Shown one piece after another: positions 7,395-15,521 of a stretch of DNA of 64,000 nt (position 1 is its first letter; each line of letters opens with the position of its first letter). The notes beneath the pieces were generated by a model. That model did no database searches. It was not told the origin of the DNA and worked only from the letters and a program-made list of their open reading frames with translations. This DNA comes from Dysgonomonas sp. PF1-14 (GTDB lineage: Bacteria > Bacteroidota > Bacteroidia > Bacteroidales > Dysgonomonadaceae): assembly GCF_029892965.1 (NCBI RefSeq), contig NZ_JARXWN010000012.1, forward strand, positions 1-64,000, read 5' to 3'. The translations under genes and the position numbers were made by a program.

Positions 7395-8744
7395 CTATTT
7401 TCGCATGATGTAATTTGCCGGATTAACCGGATTATTCTCCCTCTTTTTCCGGATAAACATCGCTTTTTGTTTTTTACCGATATGTTTGATATTTCTGTAA
7501 TCTGACTCATCCCTGTCGGTATCGAGCTGGTATGTGTCTCCAATCTTATCTGTTAGTGCCGCCATGTCCTTACTGATCTTTTCGTTGGTTATTTTGGCAT
7601 AGATTTGTGTGGTGGTAATGCAAGAATGCCCGAGCATCTGTGAAACGGTTTCTATGGGTACACCCTTTGACAAACAGACGGTTGTGGCAAACGAGTGTCT
7701 GGCCATGTGTGAGGTAATCCGTTTGCTGATACCACATAATTTAGCGATACGTTGCAGGCATCGGTTCATACTATCGCTAAAAGTGGGAACAGGAAATATA
7801 TAATTATTTTTGGCAACTAAGCGATATTGTTCAATCAGCCGTTTAGCTACAGGAAGTAGCTTTACATAGAAAGTGGCATTGGTTTTCTTGCGCTTGGCTA
7901 TCAACCACAATTCGCCATCGAAAGAAGTCTGTATATCATCGAAGGTCAGTTTCTTTACATCAGAATAAGCAAGCCCGGTAAATGCGCAAAAGACAAAAAT
8001 ATCCCGAATCTGCCGCTGCTTGTATCGGCGAAGTTCCACAGACATAAATCTTTTGAGTTCATCTTCGGTCAGATAACCTCTGTCTCGGGTTTTGGCTTTG
8101 AATCGGAATCCGGCAAAAGGATTGACCTGCACATAGCCTTTGCGTTGAGCTATCAGCATAATTTGCTTGAGTTTGGTAACGGCGGTAAGCAAGGTACTTC
8201 CTGCCAGCTTGCGTTCTTCTAATAAGTAAGCATAATAATCTTCGATAAACTGAGGTTCTATTTCCTTGATGGGGATATCAGACAAATTGTATCTATCCCT
8301 AAGAAACATCTCTACACGCTTGCGGTTAATCAATAGTTGTTCGTAAGAGCCTTCGGTACGGTCTTTACCGACACGCTTGGCATAACTTTCGTAAAACTCA
8401 TCGGCTATAGAGAAAAAAGTGCGGTAATCATCTCCAAAACCCAGATAAGCGTTCTTGACCTTTTCGGCTGATACAAAATTATCCTTGTCGCAGATATGTT
8501 GGTACTGCTTGCCGATTTGGGTTTTGATGTTGTCCAACTTCTGATTGATCTTTTGGGCTTCGAGGCTTTTGCCTGAGGCTTTATTTGCCTTGGTGTCCCA
8601 AAGTGAGGGTTTGATGTTTAGCTTACAGCTAAACTGGGCGATACTACCATTGACGGTGATTCTCCCCATAACGGGTGCTTTGCCGTCGGGTTTCAGATTG
8701 TTCTTTTTCAGGTAGAACAGAACCTTGAATGTACTTCTTGCCAT
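7395..8744 (-). CDS. Tyrosine recombinase / integrase (complete)
   Basis: A 449-residue Bacteroides-type site-specific tyrosine recombinase that would integrate and excise the left element. The N-terminal arm-binding domain (1-100) starts 'STFKVLFYLKKN', a core-binding SAM-like domain spans about 105-210, and the catalytic domain follows. Catalytic residues visible are K287, H346-x-x-R349, H373 and the nucleophile Y382. The first catalytic Arg of the classical set is not obvious, as in many members of this subfamily ('AFTGLAYSDV' replaces the usual block). It carries a C-terminal extension of about 60 basic residues. The promoter region (8745-8987) has paired GTTACC sites, and it appears to be inserted within the next integrase gene. 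Confidence 0.93.
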   Translation of the reverse strand: MARSTFKVLFYLKKNNLKPDGKAPVMGRITVNGSIAQFSCKLNIKPSLWDTKANKASGKSLEAQKINQKLDNIKTQIGKQYQHICDKDNFVSAEKVKNAYLGFGDDYRTFFSIADEFYESYAKRVGKDRTEGSYEQLLINRKRVEMFLRDRYNLSDIPIKEIEPQFIEDYYAYLLEERKLAGSTLLTAVTKLKQIMLIAQRKGYVQVNPFAGFRFKAKTRDRGYLTEDELKRFMSVELRRYKQRQIRDIFVFCAFTGLAYSDVKKLTFDDIQTSFDGELWLIAKRKKTNATFYVKLLPVAKRLIEQYRLVAKNNYIFPVPTFSDSMNRCLQRIAKLCGISKRITSHMARHSFATTVCLSKGVPIETVSQMLGHSCITTTQIYAKITNEKISKDMAALTDKIGDTYQLDTDRDESDYRNIKHIGKKQKAMFIRKKRENNPVNPANYIMRK

Positions 8745-8858
8745 AACTCTGATTTTTAAGTTACAAATTTAGTTTGTTTAGAGTTATCCGGCACTATGCA
8801 AAATTACGCAAACTGCTGTATAAAAGCACATTAAATAACAAAGTCGAAATTTTGCTCA

Positions 8859-8875
8859 GGTAACGACTTGGTAAC
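8859..8875 (-). promoter_or_regulatory. Paired GTTACC sites upstream of the left integrase
   Basis: On the minus strand GTTACC-AAGTC-GTTACC, period 11 bp, ends 115 bases before the integrase ATG. The same layout occurs before the integrase at 45432. A further inverted GTTACC lies at 8963-8968. They are probably recombinase arm-type or regulator binding sites. Confidence 0.45.
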
Positions 8876-8987
8876 TGAACTCGCCGCCAACTTTGCTTTT
8901 TTATGCGTTTATTCCCAAAATATCAAAAAGAACCATTGTTATAATCCGCTGATTACGTTCTTGTTACCTTCTTTTGCTTTAGCTCTC

Positions 8988-10001
8988 TTAAATGTCTGCT
9001 GTTTCTTTGAGATAACTATTCATCTTTTGATTGCTCAATACAGGGAGTAAAACACCTCTCTTCTGGCAAAGTGGATGGTCTTTATACTTCTCAATAATCT
9101 CCAATGGAACATCAAGCAATGGCACGTTACACATGATTCCGGTTTTATGCCTTTCCTTTCGTATCCATAGGTTTCCGTCATTATCAGCAATGATATGTTC
9201 TTCTTTTAATTCGGATACATCTATGAAGGCGAGTCCAGTCCAACACTGCACTAAAAATACATCCCGCACCAGTTCTAATCGTGGAATATCAAATTCTTTT
9301 GTGCGTAGTGTTTCCAGTTCTTCTTTGGTTAGAAACTCTTTGTTTACTTCTTTTTCGTGGAAACGGATATTGCCAAATGGATTCTTTTGTATCCAATCGT
9401 AGTTCACCGCAATGTTCAGTACTTTCTTTACTACCTTCATGTAACGGATAACTGTATTTTCTTGCAATCCCTTTTCGGCTTTCAGAAAGTGGATGTAATC
9501 ATGAATCATACCGTTAGTGACTTCTTTTAGCGGAATATCTTTTCGTTGATATTGGCTTTGGCTCATTTCCCGAAAATACTTCAAACAGGTATCAAAACGA
9601 GAGATGGTTACTTTGGCGTAATCTTTACCGATTAACTCCCTGCACTTGTCGTTATGCTCCTGAAATACCTGAAAGAACATTTTGTGTTCTTCATCCAGTC
9701 CGAGGAACTTCCGCTTTATTTCCATAGGGTTGATTAGCTTGCCTTCTTCCTCCATCTTGCGGTGGATTTCAAACAAACGGAGTTTTACAGATTCCAGATA
9801 ACGGTTAATTTCCAACGAAGCGGCATCTTTGCCCATACATCGTTCTTTGTTCTGATTCCAAAGATTAGGCTTTACAGCTCTCTTTAGCTGTATTTCTGAT
9901 AATTGCCCTGCGATTGAGATTCGCAACATGATAGGATTCTCTCCTGATTTCAACGCTCGTGTTTTCCGAATAAAGAAAAGCACATTAAAAGTCTGTCTCA
10001 T
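8988..10001 (-). pseudogene. Tyrosine recombinase truncated before its catalytic C-terminus
   Basis: A 337-residue product with normal arm-binding and core-binding domains and the first part of the catalytic domain ('QCWTGLAFIDVSELK'). It stops at 'MNSYLKETADI'. Aligned with the intact integrase at 45432, it ends ten residues before the HxxR motif and lacks the second His and the Tyr nucleophile, so it cannot be an active recombinase. It lies next to tRNA-Phe, the likely attachment gene for this integrase. The break coincides with the start of the other integrase's leader, as expected if a second element inserted here. Confidence 0.85.
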
Positions 10002-10089
10002 ACTCTAAAAATTAATGGTTTAAAGATACTTGAACCATGCTTAATAGAGAATCTTAAACGATAAGACAATCAGCGACTTAAGGCGCAAT

Positions 10090-10127
10090 TCGTGGACACT
10101 TTTTTACGTGGATAAAATTGTCCACGA
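10090..10127. repeat. 9-bp inverted repeat near the tRNA-Phe junction
   Basis: TCGTGGACA (10090-10098) and TGTCCACGA (10119-10127) are exact inverted copies separated by 20 bases that include a third, partial CGTGGA. It lies between the truncated integrase and tRNA-Phe, where recombinase or excisionase sites would be expected. Confidence 0.5.
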
Positions 10128-10182
10128 TTTAGCCCGAGGGAACTGCCTAATTTTGCTAAAAATGAAGGATTTCTTGGAAAAA

Positions 10183-10220
10183 GTAAATCCCTGAAACGTT
10201 TTATTTTCAGGGATTTACCA
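10183..10220 (-). terminator. Terminator after tRNA-Phe
   Basis: A perfect 14-bp stem (GTAAATCCCTGAAA at 10183-10196, its complement at 10207-10220) with a 10-base loop. On the minus strand it is followed by TTTTT, 23 bases past the tRNA-Phe 3' end. Confidence 0.8.
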
Positions 10221-10242
10221 AATTTGAAGTCTTTTAAAAGTG

Positions 10243-10315
10243 GTGCCACCAGGAATCGAACCGGGGACACAAGGATTTTCAGTCCTTTGCTCTACCAACT
10301 GAGCTATGGCACCAA
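10243..10315 (-). tRNA. tRNA-Phe (GAA)
   Basis: A 73-nt cloverleaf. The acceptor stem GGTGCCA/TGGCACC is perfect, the anticodon stem AAGGA/TCCTT encloses CTGAAAA with anticodon GAA, and there is a TTCGATT T-loop. CCA is not encoded. One T-stem pair is a C-U mismatch (CCCGG against CCTGG). The 3' end faces the left mobile region, the classical attachment position for tyrosine recombinases. Confidence 0.95.
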
Positions 10316-10352
10316 TACCGTAGTTTTGTATACTTGTTTATGTTTGCGTGTG

Positions 10353-10383
10353 CAAAGATAGGACAATTTTTATACTATCCAAA
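10353..10383 (-). promoter_or_regulatory. Promoter of tRNA-Phe
   Basis: On the minus strand TTTG (10383-10380), 19 bases, then TATCTTTG (10360-10353), 37 bases before the tRNA. This is an exact match to the Bacteroidetes housekeeping promoter. Confidence 0.85.
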
Positions 10384-10443
10384 AATATAAGAAAAATATT
10401 TCATCTTACAGATCAGATAAAAGTGCTGAATAGCTATAAAGAA

Positions 10444-11583
10444 TTACTTCATGATAAACGATCTTATCACATCTTCCATTACCTGTTCCATATTCTCTTC
10501 AGCCCTATCCATAGCTTCTTCTAAAGACATACCTCCGGAGGTAATACTAAAAATATCGTCAAAACCGAGATCATTAAAATCCCCTATATCCCCAAGTACA
10601 CAACCGGCAACAGCTATCACTTTCTTTTTTTTCATCTTTGCGATCCGTGCCACACCATAGGGTGTTTTCCCATATCGGGTCTGAGAATCTATAGCTCCCT
10701 CGCCTGTAAATACAATGTCTGCTTGCTTTATAGCTTCATGTAAACCGGTATAACGGGCAACCAGATCGACACCCCCTTCGAGGCGAGCATTCGTAAAAGC
10801 CAGTAATCCGGCACCCAAACCACCCGCAGCTCCGGCTCCGGGAATATCCTTTACTTCTTTACCTAAGTGCCCTCTTATTACGTGTGAATAATGGTAAAGT
10901 GCCTCATCCAATATTTTCATCTCAGCGTCGGTAGCTCCCTTCTGAGGGCCAAAAACAAATGATGCACCTTCTTCTCCACACAACGGATTAGTAACATCAC
11001 AGGCAACTTCTATAGCTGTATCAGCCAACCTTTCATCGACTGATGAAATATCTATCTTATATAAATCTGACAAAGCAGCTCCGCCAAATGGCAGCTCTAC
11101 GCCTTCTTTATTCAAAAATTTGACCCCTAACGCCTGAGCAAAACCCGCTCCACCATCATTAGTGGCACTCCCTCCTATTCCGAGTATAATTTTCCGGATG
11201 CCCTTATCCAAACAGGCTTTAACAAGCTGTCCTGTACCATAAGTAGTAGCAATAAGCGGATTGCGTGTATTCTTATCCGTTAAGTGTATTCCACTGGCCG
11301 AAGCCATTTCTATAACGGCAGTATTACCATTCCCTAAAATCCCATATTGAGCCAATACAGATACGCCAAGAGGCCCAATAACCTCCAATTCATATAACCG
11401 TCCACCCGTAGCATCCACCAACGATTGCATAGTACCCTCTCCCCCATCAGCCATAGGTATTTTTATACATTCGGCTGTAGGTAATACTCTTCGTATGCCA
11501 CGCTCCATAGCCTCACAAGCCTGTTTAGCTGTCATCGAACCCTTAAAAGAATCGGGAGCTAATACAAATACAGGATTTCTCAT
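10444..11583 (-). CDS. glxK: Glycerate kinase
   Basis: A 379-residue glycerate kinase of the GarK/GlxK (glycerate 2-kinase) family, phosphorylating D-glycerate with ATP in the cytosol. Family hallmarks are visible: the N-terminal 'LAPDSFKGSMTAKQA', 'IPMADGGEGT' near residue 43-52, 'GIGGSATNDGGAGFAQALG' near 136-154, and 'FTGEGAIDSQTRYGKTP' near 290. Length is normal. It is the first chromosomal gene after tRNA-Phe. A GTTAC-linked palindromic repeat sits 31 bases upstream of its start, where the promoter should be. Confidence 0.95.
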   Translation of the reverse strand: MRNPVFVLAPDSFKGSMTAKQACEAMERGIRRVLPTAECIKIPMADGGEGTMQSLVDATGGRLYELEVIGPLGVSVLAQYGILGNGNTAVIEMASASGIHLTDKNTRNPLIATTYGTGQLVKACLDKGIRKIILGIGGSATNDGGAGFAQALGVKFLNKEGVELPFGGAALSDLYKIDISSVDERLADTAIEVACDVTNPLCGEEGASFVFGPQKGATDAEMKILDEALYHYSHVIRGHLGKEVKDIPGAGAAGGLGAGLLAFTNARLEGGVDLVARYTGLHEAIKQADIVFTGEGAIDSQTRYGKTPYGVARIAKMKKKKVIAVAGCVLGDIGDFNDLGFDDIFSITSGGMSLEEAMDRAEENMEQVMEDVIRSFIMK

Positions 11584-11613
11584 AAGATACTGTATATTAA
11601 AACAGGATATTCA

Positions 11614-11632
11614 ATTTTAACTAAAATGTAAC
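11614..11632 (-). repeat. GTTAC-palindrome dispersed repeat, copy 1
   Basis: On the minus strand GTTAC followed by the 14-bp palindrome ATTTTA-GT-TAAAAT. It lies upstream of glxK. Confidence 0.6.
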
Positions 11633-11806
11633 GAAAGTAATGGATTCTCACTGTTTTTGATTCTTCATTACTTTTCTTTAATTACCGCGACTTTTAATTC
11701 TTGAGTAGAGAGTCGTTCCGAAATGACAATAATCAAAACTATTTTGACTAAAGTCTTTCATCTTTTTACCCTGTTATCCTCCAGCTAAAGCAGGAGGCAA
11801 TCCCGG

Positions 11807-11825
11807 ATTTTAACTAAAATGTAAC
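11807..11825 (-). repeat. GTTAC-palindrome dispersed repeat, copy 2
   Basis: Same 19-bp sequence as copy 1, 193 bp away, same orientation. Confidence 0.6.
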
Positions 11826-11950
11826 GAACAACGTTCGACAGAGCAAAGCGGAATCAATGTAACGGATTTTACCTATTTACACATTTGTTACTTCCCCATC
11901 TTATAACACGCTTGTTATCTTCTCTGTATAGATAAAGTATTACGAATTTG

Positions 11951-12985
11951 TTAAATCTCTTCCCCAAGCGAATTCCAGCCCTGCGCCTTCAATTCTATCT
12001 CGCCACCATCACGCGTTTCGAGCACAAGCCCGTATGCCTCTTTAGTGATATGTCCTATCACATGCACCCCTTTCATCTTCGATACTTTGTCGTGCAGATA
12101 AAGCGGTACGGTGAATAACAGTTCATAATCTTCGCCGCCATTCAGGGCGACAGTAGTCACATTCATATTGAACTGCTCGGCCATCATAGCCGTCTGATAG
12201 TCGATAGGGATGCGCTCTTCAAATATGCGGCATCCTACCCCGCTCTGCTTACAGATATGTTTCAGTTCGGAAGATAAACCATCCGAAACGTCGATCATTG
12301 ATGTAGGAACAATTCCTTCCTCAGCAAGAAAGCGGACAATATCCTTACGGGCTTCCGGTTTCAATTGACGTTCGAGCAAATATTCCTTTCCTGTAAAGTC
12401 GGGCTGAAAATCAGTCTTACCGTCATATACAGCCTTTTCGCGTTCCAATAGTTGAAGCCCCATAAAAGCGGCTCCCAGATCACCCGAAACGCAAATCAGA
12501 TCGGTATCTTTCGCCCCGCTGCGGTACACTATCTTACCTTCCTCGCCCTCACCTATGCAAGTAACGCTGATAGTAAGTCCTGTAAGCGAAGCGGAAGTAT
12601 CGCCACCTACGACATCCACACCGTATTCTTCACAGGCCAGATATACGCCCTCATAAAACAGATCGAGATCCTCAACCGAAAATCGTTTAGATATACCAAG
12701 CGAAACAGTTATTTGTTTCGGCTGCCCGTTCATGGCACAGATGTCCGAAATATTAACCACTGCCGATTTATATCCCAGATGTTTCAGCGGAACATACATC
12801 AGGTCGAAGTGTATGCCTTCAAGTAACAGATCGGTAGTGATAAGTGTTTTCTTATCACCGTAAGACAATACCGCAGCATCGTCCCCTACTCCTTTTTCGC
12901 TACTCTTGTTTTTGAGTTCTATATTTTTAGTCAGGTGATCTATCAATCCGAATTCACCCAGTTGAGCTATTTCTGTCCGTTTCAT
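11951..12985 (-). CDS. thiL: Thiamine-monophosphate kinase
   Basis: A 344-residue ThiL, which phosphorylates thiamine monophosphate to thiamine pyrophosphate, the last step of the pathway. It belongs to the PurM-like AIR synthase superfamily. Visible signatures are 'GVGDDAAVL' (about 33-41), 'TTDLLLEGIHFDL' (about 50-62), 'VNISDICAMNG' and 'VVGGDTSAS' (about 125-133), and C-terminal 'NGGEDYELLFTVP'. Length is normal. A TAAATTTG box on the minus strand at 13016-13009 gives a 24-base leader. No TPP riboswitch is seen upstream, and none would be expected for this salvage-coupled gene. Confidence 0.96.
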   Translation of the reverse strand: MKRTEIAQLGEFGLIDHLTKNIELKNKSSEKGVGDDAAVLSYGDKKTLITTDLLLEGIHFDLMYVPLKHLGYKSAVVNISDICAMNGQPKQITVSLGISKRFSVEDLDLFYEGVYLACEEYGVDVVGGDTSASLTGLTISVTCIGEGEEGKIVYRSGAKDTDLICVSGDLGAAFMGLQLLEREKAVYDGKTDFQPDFTGKEYLLERQLKPEARKDIVRFLAEEGIVPTSMIDVSDGLSSELKHICKQSGVGCRIFEERIPIDYQTAMMAEQFNMNVTTVALNGGEDYELLFTVPLYLHDKVSKMKGVHVIGHITKEAYGLVLETRDGGEIELKAQGWNSLGEEI

Positions 12986-13140
12986 TTATTTATTTTGTTA
13001 TGATAAAGCAAATTTACTCTTTTTTTACCATATCTTCAGAAAAAATATTTCTCCCTTTCCGAAACACATATTGTAACATTTCTGTTTTTTGTACGTCAAT
13101 CTATTTATAGATTGATAAAAAACATAACCATACCTTATTT

Positions 13141-14283
13141 ATGAAAACAACAAGCACCATTATTTCAGCCCTGCTCCTGATCTGCATCACCTCGTGTACA
13201 CCAAAAGCATCAAAAGACGAAATAAGAATTGTAAAAGCGACTTCCGATACTGTGGATATCAGGGACGGAAAATTTTTCAGGGAAAAAGCGTGGACTATAA
13301 TGCCCGACATAAAACCTGACGTATATACATCGGTAGGTGGTGGCAAGAAAGTTACTTTTTATACCGATATAGACTCCATATCGTTCGATGTGGAAGAGAA
13401 TCAGACATATGACTTTGTTATCCTGCGCAATGGTACCGATTCGGCATGGACGCAGATAAAAGTGGAAATGTCGTATCTCACTAAATTGAAGAATGCAAAG
13501 GAATACAACTATTCCGACCAGCGCCCGATACCCGAATGGACTTACATGTCTTCCGATAATCCTGACCTGAAAAAACTAAGGGCTGAATACAAATTGGATT
13601 CGGTAGCCGGAAACGGTGATGAAATCTCAAAAATAATGAACCTGATGTACTGGCTTCACGACCTCGTACCTCACGATGGAAGCAGTTCGAACCCTTCACC
13701 ACGAAATGCTATGAACATCATAAAGGTGTGTAAAGAACAAAATCGGGGTGTCAACTGCCGTATGCTTGCCACAGCGCTCAACGAATGTTATCTGGCTATG
13801 GGCATCAAGTCACGCTTTGTTACCTGTATGCCAAAAGAGCTGGAATTTGACGACTGCCATGTTATCAATGCTGTATATTCAAACGATCTGGGTAAATGGA
13901 TATGGATAGACCCGAGCTTTGCAGCATACGTGAAAGACGAAAACGGCGTGTTACTCGGCATACAGGAAGTACGCGAACGCCTGATAGACGGCAGGCCATT
14001 GGTACTGAACGAAGATGCTAACTGGAACCATAAAGAGAAACAGACAAAAGAATATTATCTGGAGACGTATATGGCTAAAAACCTTTACAGGCTCGAATGC
14101 TCTCCTGAGAGTAAATACAATATGGAAACAAGGACAGGCAATGAAGACGCTGTATATGTACAGCTTCTACCGCTGGATGCTCTGAACCAATCGCCTCAGA
14201 AAGACGTTAAGGAGCAAAAGAAAAGGATGTGGATCGATTATAAGACAAATAATCCTGATCTGTTCTGGGTAAAACCGAAATAG
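13141..14283 (+). CDS. Transglutaminase-like lipoprotein
   Basis: A 380-residue lipoprotein with a signal sequence ending in the lipobox 'CITSC' (Cys19). The central transglutaminase-like domain keeps a Cys-His-Asp triad: Cys in 'GVNCRMLATALNECY' (about residue 202), His in 'DDCHVINAVYS' (about 240) and Asp in 'WIWIDPSFAAY' (about 260). Such Bacteroidota lipoproteins are probably periplasmic peptidases or cross-linking enzymes, and the substrate is unknown. It stands alone, divergent from thiL across a 155-base gap. It is one of three rightward genes in an otherwise leftward block. Confidence 0.85.
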   Translation: MKTTSTIISALLLICITSCTPKASKDEIRIVKATSDTVDIRDGKFFREKAWTIMPDIKPDVYTSVGGGKKVTFYTDIDSISFDVEENQTYDFVILRNGTDSAWTQIKVEMSYLTKLKNAKEYNYSDQRPIPEWTYMSSDNPDLKKLRAEYKLDSVAGNGDEISKIMNLMYWLHDLVPHDGSSSNPSPRNAMNIIKVCKEQNRGVNCRMLATALNECYLAMGIKSRFVTCMPKELEFDDCHVINAVYSNDLGKWIWIDPSFAAYVKDENGVLLGIQEVRERLIDGRPLVLNEDANWNHKEKQTKEYYLETYMAKNLYRLECSPESKYNMETRTGNEDAVYVQLLPLDALNQSPQKDVKEQKKRMWIDYKTNNPDLFWVKPK

Positions 14284-14393
14284 AAAAAATAATGAAGATG
14301 TGCCAAAAGTATTCATCTGCTTCATTGCCAGCTTTATCAGTCGCAGGTCACATATTAAAGTATGCTCCCGTCCTCTTGAGAATCAATGGCTTC

Positions 14394-14612
14394 TAATCTA
14401 ACGTGAGTTCAATATAAAAATAGTATGTAATCAATTTTTTTCCAAAATATATGATGTAAACTTCGTGCCCTTTGTGGTTTTTCTTTGTATCCTTTGTGGT
14501 AAAAGAAATAAGATTTAACCACAAAGAGCACAAGGTTTTACACAAGGCTCACAAAGAAAATATATAACTAGCTGATATTTAGATACTATTATTTCGAACT
14601 CACGTTAATCTA
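14394..14612 (-). mobile_element. 205-bp MITE, copy 1, with 7-bp target duplication
   Basis: The element spans 14401-14605. It begins ACGTGAGTTC and ends GAACTCACGT (10-bp terminal inverted repeats). It is flanked on both sides by TAATCTA (14394-14400 and 14606-14612). Internally CTTTGTGGT and ACCACAAAG form a hairpin. There is no coding capacity. A second 205-bp copy lies at 29813-30017 in the opposite orientation. Confidence 0.8.
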
Positions 14613-14647
14613 AACACTTTTTGAATACTTCTCATTAAAATGCAAAA

Positions 14648-14681
14648 GAGACTGCCCCTTATACTTGTGGGACAGTCTCAT
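14648..14681 (-). terminator. Terminator of punA
   Basis: GAGACTG-CCC / GGG-CAGTCTC stem with an 11-base loop. On the minus strand it is followed by TTTTGCATTTT, 25 bases past the punA stop. Confidence 0.7.
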
Positions 14682-14705
14682 ATTTTATCAGATATAAAAA
14701 CTTTA

Positions 14706-15521
14706 TTAGTTCAGCCTTTTTATCACCTCCTGCATGATGAATGCCATTTTCGGCTGAGCTATTTTAGCAGCTTCCTGTACATCTTCGTGTGTCACTTCCA
14801 CTATCTTGCCAATAACGCCTATATCGGTAATAATAGAGAATGCCATTACTTTCATGCCTGCATGATTGGCTACTATCACTTCGGGCACTGTAGACATACC
14901 CACTGCATCGCCGCCAATAATACGGAACCAGTTGTATTCGGCAGGTGTTTCGAATGTAGGCCCTTGCGTACCTACATATACACCATGCTGAAGTTTAATA
15001 TTGTTTTCAGAGGCTATTTCTTTCGCCATTTTCTGAAGATCTCTGTCGTACGCATTACTCATATCCGGGAAACGCGTGCCCAGTTCTTTGTAATTCTTGC
15101 CGCGAAGCGGATGCTCAGGGAATGTATTGATATGATCGTCGATAAGCATGATGTCGCCTATATCGAAGCTGCCGTTCATACCTCCTGCTGCATTCGACAC
15201 AAACAGGTATTTGATACCCAGAGCCTGAAACACACGCACAGGGAATGTTACTTCCTGCATAGTATAGCCTTCGTAATAATGGAAACGTCCCTGCATGGCA
15301 AGCACATCTTTACCTCCCAGTTTTCCGAAGATAAGTTTTCCACTGTGTCCTTCTACTGTCGAAAGCGGAAAATTAGGGATGCTTTCGTACGGAATTTCTT
15401 TTTTGTCACTTATTTCATGTACAAGTTCTCCCAGTCCTGTACCCAATATAATAGCAATGTTGGGAACTACTGCTACTTTACCTTTTATAAAGGTTGCGGT
15501 TTCTTGAATTCTCTCTAACAT
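14706..15521 (-). CDS. punA: Purine nucleoside phosphorylase (type I)
   Basis: A 271-residue trimeric-type purine nucleoside phosphorylase, cleaving inosine/guanosine with phosphate in purine salvage. Signatures visible are 'ILGTGLGELV' (about 25-34), 'VEGHSGKL', 'QGRFHYYEGY' (about 80), 'SNAAGGMN' (about 109-116), 'GTQGPTFETPAEY' and 'GMSTVPEVIVANHAGM'. Length is normal. Its start lies 44 nt inside the end of lpxK, an unusually long overlap that implies one transcript. A terminator follows. Confidence 0.95.
   Translation of the reverse strand: MLERIQETATFIKGKVAVVPNIAIILGTGLGELVHEISDKKEIPYESIPNFPLSTVEGHSGKLIFGKLGGKDVLAMQGRFHYYEGYTMQEVTFPVRVFQALGIKYLFVSNAAGGMNGSFDIGDIMLIDDHINTFPEHPLRGKNYKELGTRFPDMSNAYDRDLQKMAKEIASENNIKLQHGVYVGTQGPTFETPAEYNWFRIIGGDAVGMSTVPEVIVANHAGMKVMAFSIITDIGVIGKIVEVTHEDVQEAAKIAQPKMAFIMQEVIKRLN

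Larger units (their letters stand above)
11584..11950. other. Gap with two copies of the GTTAC-palindrome repeat
   Basis: About 370 bases between thiL and glxK, both leftward. It holds two copies of the element ATTTTAACTAAAAT-GTAAC (11614-11632 and 11807-11825), both reading in the minus direction. A GC-richer stretch lies near 11765-11850. No gene or tRNA is seen. Confidence 0.5.
14284..14705. other. Gap holding MITE copy 1 and the punA terminator
   Basis: Between the transglutaminase gene and punA (convergent). It contains the 205-bp MITE at 14401-14605 and a terminator at about 14648-14681. The rest is featureless. Confidence 0.6.

Noticed and set aside
8880-8892. Possible CTnDOT-type attachment core (GTAnnTTTGC-like, AACTTTGC) before the left integrase
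   Set aside because: It matches only part of the ten-base core, and similar words arise from the promoter consensus.
14640-15518. Long 292-codon frame on the + strand over punA
   Set aside because: It is the shadow of punA, which has clear family motifs on the other strand. The same applies to the long antisense frames over GH31 and glnS.
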